A stretch of 64,000 nucleotides of DNA, from contig NC_003284.9 in assembly GCF_000002985.6 (NCBI RefSeq), forward strand, positions 4,712,001 to 4,776,000, written 5' to 3'. This document shows positions 24,001 to 35,100 of the stretch, piece after piece. The notes beneath the pieces were generated by a model that was not told the origin of the DNA, searched no databases, and worked only from the letters and a program-made list of their open reading frames with translations. Source of the stretch: Caenorhabditis elegans (taxonomy: Eukaryota > Nematoda > Chromadorea > Rhabditida > Rhabditidae). Every line of letters begins with the position of its first letter. The first letter of the stretch is position 1. The position numbers were made by a program, and so were the translations under genes.

Positions 24001-26493
24001 AATCCGGACGGGTTGGATCCAAAATTAGTTTTGTGTCCGTTAATCAATGAAACCATTTGCAAACCAATTAAGTAAGTAGAACATTTGTACTTTATTTGAA
24101 CCATAATTGTTCAAGCGGTTCGTCTGAGTTTTCCGTCGTCATTTTCAACTCGAATGGTAGATATTTCAATGGCACTATTCGTATTCCCTACAGTCAAAAA
24201 ACAGCTGTACTCAGGGATGCACACAAAAATGTTTTGGAAAGTCAGGTATTGTTGTTATTCAAGGCAACTCAACTATTGAGAGTCGTAAATCAATCATAAA
24301 TGTTCAATCTTAAAATTAGGAGATTTAAGAAAACTTGTATTCCATAGTTTAAAAATGATTTGGGTTTCAAAAGCGTTAACTTCTTACCCTAGTTTCACTC
24401 ACCATGGTCCACGGCCAGGTTATTAAAGTTTGACCCAATTCTATGTTCTAACCAAGTTTGAAAGATACAAGAAAAGTCCACATCAGAGTTAGGACAAAAA
24501 CGATCAAACATGAGCTGACATGGGCTTGAACCTAGTTTTGGGCAACTTTTGACCAAGTTCTACCAAATTCTGGATCAACCTATCATTTTTTGGGCATGAA
24601 GTTGTCGCTAAATTCCGAGTAGGCGTTTTTTTTCAGATTGTCGAGACGTTCCAAATTGATCAACTCAAAGACACTGACAGACTGCCATACGAAATTCACG
24701 TTTTTGTGAGAGTTCCTCCACTTGGATACACTACCGTCTTTGTCGAGAAAGGAAGCAAACCTGAACGCGTGCATTTTAACAATAGGAAAAAGTTCAACAC
24801 CAACGTGGAAATTCAAAACGAAGTTTAAATTTGTTACCATTCACAAAACACTGATATTTGTTTTTCAGTACCTCATCGCAGGTTTTGATTCACAAGGTTA
24901 CTTGTCTTATATAACTGAAAAAGCAACTAAGAAAAAAAGAAGCATCCGCCAAGAATTCTTCTATTACGAAGGCATTGATTCCAAGGATGACCAACCATCG
25001 GGGGCCTATATATTCAGACCAAAGACTCAACAACCTATTGCATTAACATCTAAACTTGCTTTAGAAGTAGTTCCGGTATTTTATTTTCTAAGGCTGTAAA
25101 GTTTTCAGGCAACTTTTTGTTTGTAGGGAGCAATTATAAACGAGGTACGCCAAAAAGTGAGCCCATTTGTCTCGCAACAGATTCGATTGCCTAGAGGAAA
25201 AAATTATATAGAATTTGAATGGATTGTTGGGCCAATCCCTAAGGAAACAAAGTTTGTGCAGAATATTTTCAAAAGCAATCAATTTTTTTCAGAAATCCTA
25301 TAACTAAAGAGTTTGTAACAAGGTACACTACAGAAGTTCACTCTAAAAATCAATCGTTCACTGATTCCAATGGGCGGCAGGCAATGGAAAGATTGTAAGA
25401 TGCCTACCTTAACATCTATAAATTTTCCTTCAAACAATACTTCTTACAGTTTCGACGGTGCTACTTCTTTTGAGTACTCTGATACTGAACCAATAGCCGG
25501 AAACTACTACCCAATAACTAGTTTTGGATATATCAAGGATGAAAACGCTCAGTTTAGCGTTATCACTGATAGAGCCCAAGGCATGGTAGCCTCTGACGGA
25601 GTTGTGGAAATTATGGTAGTACAGGAGTGAGGTGCGATTTATAATACATTCATTTATTTGTAGCTTCATCGTCGTTGCTTTTATGATGATCACTTTGGAG
25701 TTGAGGAGGCATTGGATGAGCCTGGAAAAGATGGTGCAGGGCTGGTTGCCATGGGAAAACATATCGTTCTGTTTACTGATGTCAAGGTAATTAAGGTGTT
25801 AAGTGAGGATAGCTCCGTATATAGTGGTGGCCGCTAGAAAGTTAGAGCTGATCAGCCACAGTCGCCGGCTCGGATGTGGCATTAACTGTACCTGCTTTCC
25901 AGCTCCGCAATGCATATAGCCTGAGGAACGGGTCGTCTTTTAATACTTTGATCCTTCAATCGCCAACTCAAAAAAAAGTTTTTTCAAGGCATCAACTTCA
26001 CAGCTTCGTCCTCTCGCCATTGACAACTTCCATCAGCCGGTGTTAGCATTTAACAAAAATCCAGAAAAGTTTGAATTTAATAGACTATTGGAGTATTCTG
26101 GGCTAAAATTTGAGTTGCCAATTGGAATACATCTCCTAACCCTCGAGAAATGGCACAAGAAGAGTAGCCTTATCAGATTTGAGAACATTTATCACGGTGA
26201 AGAAGGAAATAGCATTAAAGAATTTGATCCAACAGTAAGGACAACATACATTTATTTTCTATAATACTTGTGATATTTGCAGCACATTTTCACAAACTTC
26301 GATATTGTGTCATTCAAAGAGCTTCTACTTGGTGCTAACAGAGTAGTGGGAAAAAATAAAGGTACACCAGATATTTTTACTGTTTCTCGATTCTTTATGT
26401 TTTTCAGAATCGGGATCGTCATTCCGCAGTTTCGAGAAATCCAAGATTTTAACGTTTGAAATTGAAGTGGAACGCAAAATGTCAAAATTATAA
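21100..26493 (+). CDS. aman-1: Lysosomal alpha-mannosidase AMAN-1 (GH38)
   Basis: Twenty-one exons join into 955 aa. Exon starts: 21100, 21898, 22062, 22197, 22522, 22671, 22827, 23339, 23504, 23851, 23971, 24116, 24637, 24869, 25127, 25293, 25450, 25664, 25989, 26283, 26408. Stop at 26491-26493. A signal peptide (residues 1 to about 22) sends it into the secretory route. GH38 active-site motifs are intact: PHTHDDLGW at 42-50 (zinc ligands His45 and Asp47), [10 protein letters not shown] with the nucleophile Asp169, KHDDFFPYA near 343, and the zinc-binding QHHDAVTGT near 410. The enzyme removes alpha-mannose from N-glycans in the lysosome. Introns 2 (22007-22061) and 6 (22780-22826) start with GC instead of GT, and only this choice keeps the frame. 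Intron 8 (23456-23503) is 48 nt, in frame and stop-free. Intron 7 carries the dispersed 'NNGCCGATTGCC' repeat type. lon-2 converges from the other side. Confidence 0.93.
21350..21570. repeat. GC-rich repeat-like block in aman-1 intron 1
   Basis: Within the 726-nt first intron lies a block whose base composition is unlike the rest, with GGAAGGCAGGTGCG, CTGCCGCCTGCCTGG and GCGCGCGTCGCGGCG segments. It resembles the GCCTGCC-type dispersed repeats common in C. elegans introns. No terminal repeats or coding capacity were found. Confidence 0.35.
25811..25905 (+). ncRNA. Candidate folded RNA inside aman-1 intron 18
   Basis: The 202-nt intron 18 contains two nested-stem hairpins. The first pairs AGCTC (25811) with GAGCT (25845) around TAGTGG/CCGCTA with a 3-nt loop. 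The second pairs GCCACA (25855) with TGTGGC (25875) around CCG/CGG. GAGCTG could instead pair with CAGCTC at 25900, enclosing the second hairpin. Host-intron location and same strand suit a snoRNA, but I cannot find convincing H/ACA or C/D boxes. It may be an unrelated structured repeat. Confidence 0.35.
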
Positions 26494-27351
26494 ATTAATT
26501 TCATGTGAATAGCGCAGTTTTCTGAACCAAGAGTTTGCTTTATTTCAAATGTAAAAACAAATATTAAAATCGATAAATTTATTTATTTTAAACTCTTACA
26601 ATGTTGGAATATAAGCAATTTAAATTTAAATAGAACATAACACTGGAAGAAAAAAAATTTTTTAATCGACGTCTTCCAAAAAAAGTTAAGCTGAATTCCC
26701 ATAACTTTTTGACATAAAATAAAAAATTTTCCAACAAATTTTTGAAAGGTTTTATTATGAAATTTGTCCATTTTAGCCATGATTTTTAATCATTTTTTCA
26801 GAGAATGTAGTCCACTTTTAACTTTTTGAAAATTACTGTAATTTCAAACTTGGAAAAGTAAAAACGTTTACTATAATAATTGAAGTAAATTACATCCTAA
26901 AAAACGACAAGTTTTTATTTGTCTTTCTGAAAAAAAAAGTTTCAGCACATTCAATAATAAATATATTTACTATTTTTTATTAGAGAAAAGTATGAGGTAT
27001 GTGTCAAACGGACAAAAACAATAAATTATTATTTTCTGATTTACAATGAATTCAAAATTGCTATAACAAGCAAGCCATATAAAACTTTTTGAAAGTATGA
27101 ATGCGAATCGGACCCGAGGTGGATTCACAAAAATTAACAAGAACAAAACCTGATGTAAACTCCGAGAAATTGAAGAGGAAGGAAACAGTATACCCATAAA
27201 GAAACGTGGCATCAAATTGTAAATTTGGTCAATGGAAAGATAGATGGCAACTTGCCATGACAGGAGGGGCAAAAAATCAGACCGGGAGAATATGACTATC
27301 ACTAACAAAGTTCAAGATTTAAAAACTAGTAAAAAACAGAATCAAAAAGAT
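26494..27351. other. Convergent spacer between aman-1 and lon-2
   Basis: Contains both 3' UTRs. A T-rich stretch at about 26,640-26,800 resembles the arms of the palindrome in npr-1 intron 6, so it may be a degraded copy. The 112-codon minus ORF here lies downstream of the lon-2 stop and reads as a chance ORF. Confidence 0.5.
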
Positions 27352-30300
27352 TCAAAAAAGTTTAATAACTGCAACAATTATTACACAAATCAGGATACTA
27401 GATGTTGTTGATCCATCCGGCTGAATTTCTTTTTCCGTAACAATCACTGATGGTCCTTTGGGGTTGGTTGATAGATCTGTAATGCGGTCTAATTATCAAT
27501 CGTTTAGTTCAAAACTTTATACTACTACTCGTAAACTTCTCAACCCCATACTTTACATTCTTCACTCGTAAACTTTTGAACAAAAAGTGTGCTGCGCGGT
27601 AATTTTGAGGGATTAAGTGTAAGGGAGAGCGGAGGGAAAAGTAGATGAGTCCTAGTGGCTTTTGTTAAAAACGTAAGAAAACTCATTGTCCGCCGGACTC
27701 ATGAGACCCAAGAATTCAAGGAAATAACATGACCGGACCCAAAAAAGTGATGTAGTATGTATTATCCGTCCCAGAAAAGAACATTTTTTTTGTTAACAAG
27801 GTATTTATCAGTTTGATCTACAGAAAATGAAAAAAATTTACAACGCGACCCCAGGAAAACCTGCGCGAATAATTGGCGCTTTTTTCAAGTTCAAAGGAAC
27901 AAATAATTTAGTTTTAAGTTTCTAATTATTTTTAACCAAGAATGCGCGGCAATATAGAAACTCCGCAATTTTTTTTTAATTTCAAAAAAAAAACTGCAAA
28001 AATTGCCGATTGCCGAAAGTTGGATTTTTCGATAATATTATAATGAAATGCTAAAAAGACGAGTGTTGTTAAAATTATGTATATTATTTTTGAAATATAG
28101 TAAGATTAAAAATTGCGGAGAACTTCCAGCACCATTAACCAAAAGCCGAATTTGAACTGCAAAAAGCGTGTAATTTCCGAAGGTTTCGACAAAAAATTAT
28201 CGAATATTTATGTGTTACGATGATTTTCTCACAATCAGATTTTTTTTTCACTCCGCTAACCGCTTGCCCCCCCCCCCCTCACCTAATGCAGATTTAAGAA
28301 AAATGAATCTCAACCTATTTTTTAACTTTAATTTCATGCCGATTTTCCATTTTTTACAACTGCTCGGTTGTACCATGACTCCAACATTTGCGGTTTAATT
28401 TCTAACTTACCAATATTTTTGGGATGATCTTCTTGTATGATTGCCTTAACCGGATTCCTATCAATAACTGGTGGCATTCCTGAACCAGACCCATCAAAGT
28501 CTTCCGAGTCCTCATCATCCCACAATGGATTCGACGCTGAACCTTCTACGTTCGCCTTTTTCTCATTTTTCTTCTCGATCCAGTCCATCTGCAATTTACC
28601 AGATAAAAGTCATTAAATCAATCGACCACCCAATGAATTTTCCAAATATATCACCTCTTGCGACCTCATTAAAAAAGTTGTCGTCTGTTTTATTTGCTGA
28701 TACTTAGGGCGCTAATTCTGTCACTCTCATGCCAGATCTTATCTGTTGCCCGGAATTTCAACTGCGCTATACATAGTTTGTGAGAGAAAAAACGACTTGA
28801 CAAGAGCTAACACACACGTGCCACACGAAATTACTAGTTTCTGCTAAAAAAGTATTAAAAAAAGAGCTTAAGTGTGTCAAGTGATCCCCTTTGATGGATG
28901 GAAGGGAAAGAAGCCCCAAAAATTTTTGTGTGCTGGGTTTTGTGACTCAATGTTTGCACTTGCTCCCTCAATTGGTCCTTAGGCCAGAAGCAATGATTGA
29001 TTGCCTCAAATTATATGAGTCTCTAAATGTTTTAGTTGTGAAAATGGCAAACAATGATGATGTTGAAATAGGTTACAAAAATATGTGCCAATGGGAACAG
29101 TTTATGCGATGAGTATTAGTTGCTCTGTCTTATATGACTGACTGACTTTGATCCTTTTTTTTGCCTGCCTCGATGCACTTTCAATAAGCACATACAATAA
29201 AAAAGGAAAAAAAAACGGGGAAGCAGCAGATTTCCCGAGGCGGTGGTGGTGCTCATAAATTATAAACAACTATACGTATATATGGGCCACTCATTTTTCT
29301 TTTTTCTCTTGTTCCGTACGCGCCTTATCCTCCCCCTCTTCCTCCCCAATCTTCCCGCTAAATGGGCGCCGGCACAATACACACGCGGGCAGCAATTATT
29401 TGTGCCCTTAAAGCAGGCTCTGAACTTGTTCGAATGTTTGACGTGTGTGTGTGTGTGTGTGTGGCGGTAAATGTTCAAAGAAGGAAACACATCAAAAAAT
29501 GGTTCCCCAAAGTCAGACTCTTAAAAAGGGAAGAATACGCAAACGCTAAAATGCGATGGGAACAGAGGGAAGGGGAGAACTAATATATAATCGTAATGGG
29601 ACAACGAAACAAAGAACATGTCGGTTTTGGCACACATTTGTTGCAATTGTAGGGAGGCATATTGGAAGAAAAAATATACTAAAAGTCAAAACACAAAATA
29701 TATCAGAAACTGAAACGGAAGTGTGCAAATGTGCCTGATATTTGAACGTGTAAGGTAGCCCTTTCACTTTTATTGATCCACTTTTGACTTTATAAACAAA
29801 CTAGGAAATTCCTCATAGAGTCAAACTAAAAATAGTACAACATAGATACAATGCCGATCTAATTTGATGACCAGGAAATGTTTTCAAACGAAGGGCAAGA
29901 AAATGTTTTTTGTTATGAAATTAAGCTTAACAGATAAAAATATTATGTGCACATCGAATACCATTTTTAGGGGTAGTGGTCAATATACGATAGTAACTAA
30001 ATGTGGAGAATATCATGGTGGTCATTTTGGAAATTGAACCCGCTAAGCTGTATTTCATGCGTTCTGAAATCTAGGCGGTCATTATAAAATTATAAAAAGC
30101 ATTTTGTTAATTGACAACCTTTCTGTAGAATATATTCATGAATAGATTTTATAGATAAGTGCCCTTTAAACGCATCTCAGGTCAAAAAAGTCTTGTCATC
30201 TAAATTAGTCGAAATATATATTATCACTCAGAAAACATCTGATTTGTCATACATAGTTACTCTCTAGTCACAATGAATGTTTTTTATTGTTTTACAAGTG

Positions 30301-32150
30301 GCAAGTTTGAGTTGGTCATTCAAGGGCAGATGCACGTTTTTTCTTGTTGGGAATCGCTGCATTAATATCCAATTTCGCAATTTCCGGTCCTCTCTCCCCT
30401 CCCTTACCCATCCCAATTCCCATGTTTTCTTGCCGATATAAACCATCATCATTCATTTGTGACACATTGCCTTTTGTTTTGGACCCTACTACGAATTATC
30501 AAGCATTGGTGGGGGAGAGTACATAAAAGAGTTGTGGGTTTCTAGTGGTTGCCGGCGCGGTAGTGGTGGCAAACGATACTCTTGGGGATTTCGGTGGTGG
30601 TGACCAGTTTGTGTTGTCTCCTTACTTAGTGCCGGCGACTGGGTGACATTTACAAGAGCTCTACTGAAATCGTAAAAGTGCGCCGCTGACAACTTGGACA
30701 TTTTTATGATGCTTCTTCTCAAGTACGAGTTGTCACGGACATGACAGCCAGCTGGTAAAAAACAACTGGAAAAGCTGCTTTTCAACTCTTTAAAGCATGT
30801 TCCTTGAGTCAATCAGACGCTCTTTTGTGTTGCGCGACGGATGGCGAGAAGAAAACGCGAAAAAAATTGCTAAATCTTTTTGCGTCTCGGTTGAAAAACC
30901 ACACAACCTTTGCTACCTATTTCATGTCTCACACATCTTGTGTTTTTTGTCAGGAACCCCATTATCATGTGTGAAAATGGGAATGTTCAAGGTAATTCAA
31001 TTGGATGGGGAAGGAAAATTTGTAATTTGTATTAAGACAAGTACGTTGCGATATGATCCCTTAGCGACCCCCATAGGGTTACACAAAACTGGGGGCAGCA
31101 AAAATGCATTTATCAAATTTTGGTTGTTTAACAAATGGTTGTGCTGCCCTACTAGCTTCACCTCCTTTTCTACATTCAGAGTATGTGCAAATAAAAATAG
31201 GCTCATGGCTCACGTGTATAGTACATAAACGTTGTGAAGTGTCCCTGTATTGGCTATTATGGGCTATTGGATATGCATCAAGCAGAAGGTGTAAAGCAAA
31301 CAATCAAACGACTAATTAAGCCCGATTGAGAGCAGTTAGTGAGCAGCTCTTTAGAAATATGTATAAAGTGCGATATTTTGAAAGAGCTAGTCACAATTTT
31401 ATCACAATTTGTTTCCAACTCTAGATATTTTTAAGGTGGACTGGGGCCAGTGGTGAGATGATTAAAAATAAATTATATGGCGCTAAACTGCCCAAATATT
31501 GTAATAAAATTTTCCGGAAAATTTTGGAAAACTTTTTATTCCAAGTCAAAAGTTGATTTTTTGGAAGAAAAAAAAACAGTTTTTCTTCAAGTTTTTCTAA
31601 ATTCTAAATTCTAAATGTGTTTTTGAAAAATTCATATTCCAACATTGTAATGGTTTGCAAATGTGACAGTGATTTATAATTCTCGAGTAGTGGCGCAACC
31701 ACTTTTTGACTCGAAAGTTAAAAAAGTTTTCAACTTTTTTTGAAAACTAATACTATTAAAAATGATCACTTTAGCATCATAGAAATGGATTTTAAATTAA
31801 AAATGTTTCCCATAAATTTCTAGACTTTTTGGGGGTTTGAAAAAAGTAAAATTGAAAAAAAAATAATTGGAAAAAGCACTCAACGAAATAAGAAATTTTT
31901 CACAAAGGGCACATGAAATGGAGTTTCGGTTTTTATTTCTATTTTCTATCTCTCCCAGTCCATCGGTTTTAATCCGTTCTCCCCATCGATTACAGAACCG
32001 AAAAAAAAAAATTAAACTCACCATTGGTCTAGGACGAACATCTTTTGTTATCGGAAGTAGATCATGATCAATTCTGAAATTATTTTTGGCGGTGAATACG
32101 ATACCATTCAGAAATATGCAGATGTTTAGAATAATCAGCAGGGAGTGCAT
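27352..32150 (-). CDS. lon-2: Candidate short LON-2 isoform from an internal start
   Basis: An ATG at 32,150 reads without interruption through the intron 8 acceptor into lon-2 exon 9 in the correct frame (32150-32022), then exons 10 and 11. The product would be 143 aa: a good signal peptide (MHSLLIILNICIFLNGIVFTA, here described from its first residues MHSLLIIL to cleavage after FTA), then the SGSG attachment region and the GPI tail, without the Cys-rich domain. A GC-rich block lies just upstream at 32,160-32,290. That the frame, signal peptide and promoter-like block coincide argues against chance, but no transcript evidence is available here. Confidence 0.45.
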
Positions 32151-35100
32151 GATGTGTGTGTGGGGTCCCCCTTCTACGTTTCCGACCGACTGAGGCTGAA
32201 CATACCCGCGACCGCGCCGTCGTCGGCGGTCTTCCTGCCCGTCGCCCCGCCCACTTCTTCCCTCAATTCTTTCCGACCGGCATGAGCCATTGTCTGCGCT
32301 TCTAGATGTTTATGTACTATGGCTACCGAAGGACATGCAAATTTTTTCTCTCTGCATCCAAAATTTTCAGCCGGTCACTCCAAACTGATAGTGCTGATAC
32401 ATTTCACAAGTGACAGGTCAGAGACAACTTCCATATGAACGAAAGTCATTAAAACTAAATTCGAAACGAAACATTTTCAACGGAACTTGCTAATATGCTC
32501 CGTTCAGCTTCAGAAAGCCCATCTTCAATTATCTTTCCACTACTTCTTTTCAAATTTCTCTCTTTTATGACAATGAAGAACGTGAGCAGCGTAATGAAAT
32601 AGTTAATTACAAGAGAGAGAAAGAAAGATGTGCTCTCGAGTGACATGCAATGTCTACTTTTGACCCCTCAATTCCATATAAGAAACTTCTAGTACTTGAG
32701 TGACCGGCCACCAACCTTGGTATGTACAAACCATCGTAAAACCACCTGATTCATATCTCGAGATTTATGAATATACATTTATTTATTTGCTCTCCGAAAA
32801 CAGGGAAATTTTATTTCCCAATCGAGAAATAAACACTGTCATTAGGCTATCTATCTCTTATGGAAAAAATGACGATTGAAATGGTGAATTCTGTAACATA
32901 GAAGCTTATGTTTGTTCAATTACAAAACATCAAAATTTGAAGACAAAGAACATGAGAATGTATAACTGTTCAATGAGTCATTGATAAAATGTCAAGAAAC
33001 AAATTCTTCGACAAAAAAATAACTAATGGAAAACAAATACACCATACAAGGGTTTTAATATTTTCTCAAAGCTTGCAAAAGGTTAATGGAATATCAGAAA
33101 GTTAGAAGCATAGTGTCAAGTTTTCAGAAATTAATGAACTTAAACCAACTGGAAGTTTACCGTAAAGAAAGAAAATATGAGGGTTAGCATACTGAAAAAT
33201 GCATTAAAAGTCATAATTAATTAAACCTTAGTTTTTTTAGATCGGGGTCGTTATGAATCTAGTTGAACGAAAATTGGTACTACAGCTCAATAAAACAAAA
33301 CTGTCTCAAAAACTAAAACGAACTCATTGAAAATCCTTTCATGCAACGGGCATGGCAATTCTCAAAATTGACGACCGTTAAGGTACTCATGACTTTTGCT
33401 CCCCCAAAAAAATTCCGAATTTTCAGTTCTAAAAGCTCAATATTAAAGTTGCAGTACGGTCAATGGGTAAAAGATTAAAGACTTTTACTAATTTTATCTT
33501 CTTTTTTTTTGATTATTTCCCCACTGACCGTACTCCACCTTCAATTAACACATAATTTCTCTTCTAGTAATATTTTATTTTCAAACTTAAAAATTTCAGT
33601 CTTGAATATTATTGCCTGTAAATCTGTTTATTATATTGAAAATTAAATTTGAAACTAATAGAAGTTATGGTGTTCCTCTTGAGTTTTCAATACAGATTAT
33701 TTTTTAGAGTATAGAGTAATGTTTGGAGGCAACGATCGTGAAAACAAAGTACCCAGTTGCTTGTGGTAGAATGTTCATAAAAAATTGCAATGAAGCTTCT
33801 GAACAGCAAAATTATTTCAGCAAATCTGAACGTTCAAAATGAAGCAGCCAAATTCTGACAGGACGTTGTAAACAAGCTAACTTAACCGTTGGTTCGAAGG
33901 TTGCCCCAAATTTTTAGTGGCACAATCCCTCTTAGCATAACAATTCTGCCACGAGAATCTATGAAACCTATTTTGCATATTTGCTCAAATCCGCCAAATC
34001 AGGCTACCATCAAAGGATGAGCACATTTCCATTACCTAATTAGCAGGTGACCCGCATGTTTGCACACACCAAGACCATGCACTCCCTTTATCCCAACAGC
34101 TGCATGTGTTGTGTTACAAAAACAGTACTTACGAAATGACTTTTGTACCATCATAACACATTGTCGGATTCAGAACAACTCCCGAGTGATCACAGATTTT
34201 CCTTCCGAGTCGGTCCCACGTTTTTGCAGAAAGTTGAAGCTGTAAAAATTGAATGATGATTGTTATCATTATGCAATTGGTGCGCGATGCACAAAGAGCA
34301 CGCCGACAACAGAAACTGACCTCTCTCACGGCTCCGTCTCCTCGGGAAACGAACGGTCCTGGCGACTGAAAGTGAACAGAGTGCTTTGATGGATGAATGA
34401 TCATCTCGCCAAGCGGACCGCACGAGTTGAACACGTGCTCCGCGTAGACATATGACTTGCGTTCGATGAAAATTCGAATTACAGAGAAGATGGTTTTCTT
34501 GAGCTGCAAGAATAGATAAAATCATGAGGAAAGGGGTCGGATAAAATAAAAACGTGATTATTTGAAACAAGATGTCATTATAGTAATGATTAATGATGTT
34601 CAGAAAATTCAAAAACTGAAATAAATAATATATAAATAATTTATTGCAAAATTCAAATTGTCTCGTTATGTTTTTTCTTCAAAAAATGATTTTTATTCGA
34701 GCAGATATTTAAATAAGATATAAGATATTTGCTAATATAGTTTTTTTTATTTGAACAAAAGAATTTACAATTATGAATTACAATTTGGGTTGATTTTATT
34801 TTTTTAATTTTAAAGATGTGGTATCGTCAGTGGAAGAGTTGCTTGAAACTGAATACAGTGCTAAAATGTACAAATATCATTCTAAAAATTTTGAAAAAGT
34901 ATTGACAATTCCGATGTCAACTATCATAATTTTAGATGTCGGCCACAAAACATTTTTTTAAATAACATTTTAAATATTTTTATCTAAATATACGCTTCTT
35001 CATATCATTTCTTAAAAATGTTTTTGTCACACTTTTAGAAAATTAAACAATAATTAAAAACTTACTGATAAAAACTCATCCAAAAAAGACTTCTTCGTAC

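Noticed and set aside
28891-29112. 73-codon plus-strand ORF in lon-2 intron 9
   Set aside because: No splice or poly(A) context and no recognisable domain.
30489-30812. 107-codon minus-strand ORF inside lon-2 intron 9, considered as a lon-2 exon
   Set aside because: No acceptor gives the phase needed after lon-2 exon 9, and exon 9 to exon 10 already joins in frame to the expected 508-aa protein.
33889-33905. GGTTCGAAGG, B-box-like sequence
   Set aside because: No matching A box, anticodon stem or acceptor stem around it, so no tRNA is called. I found no other credible tRNA on either strand.
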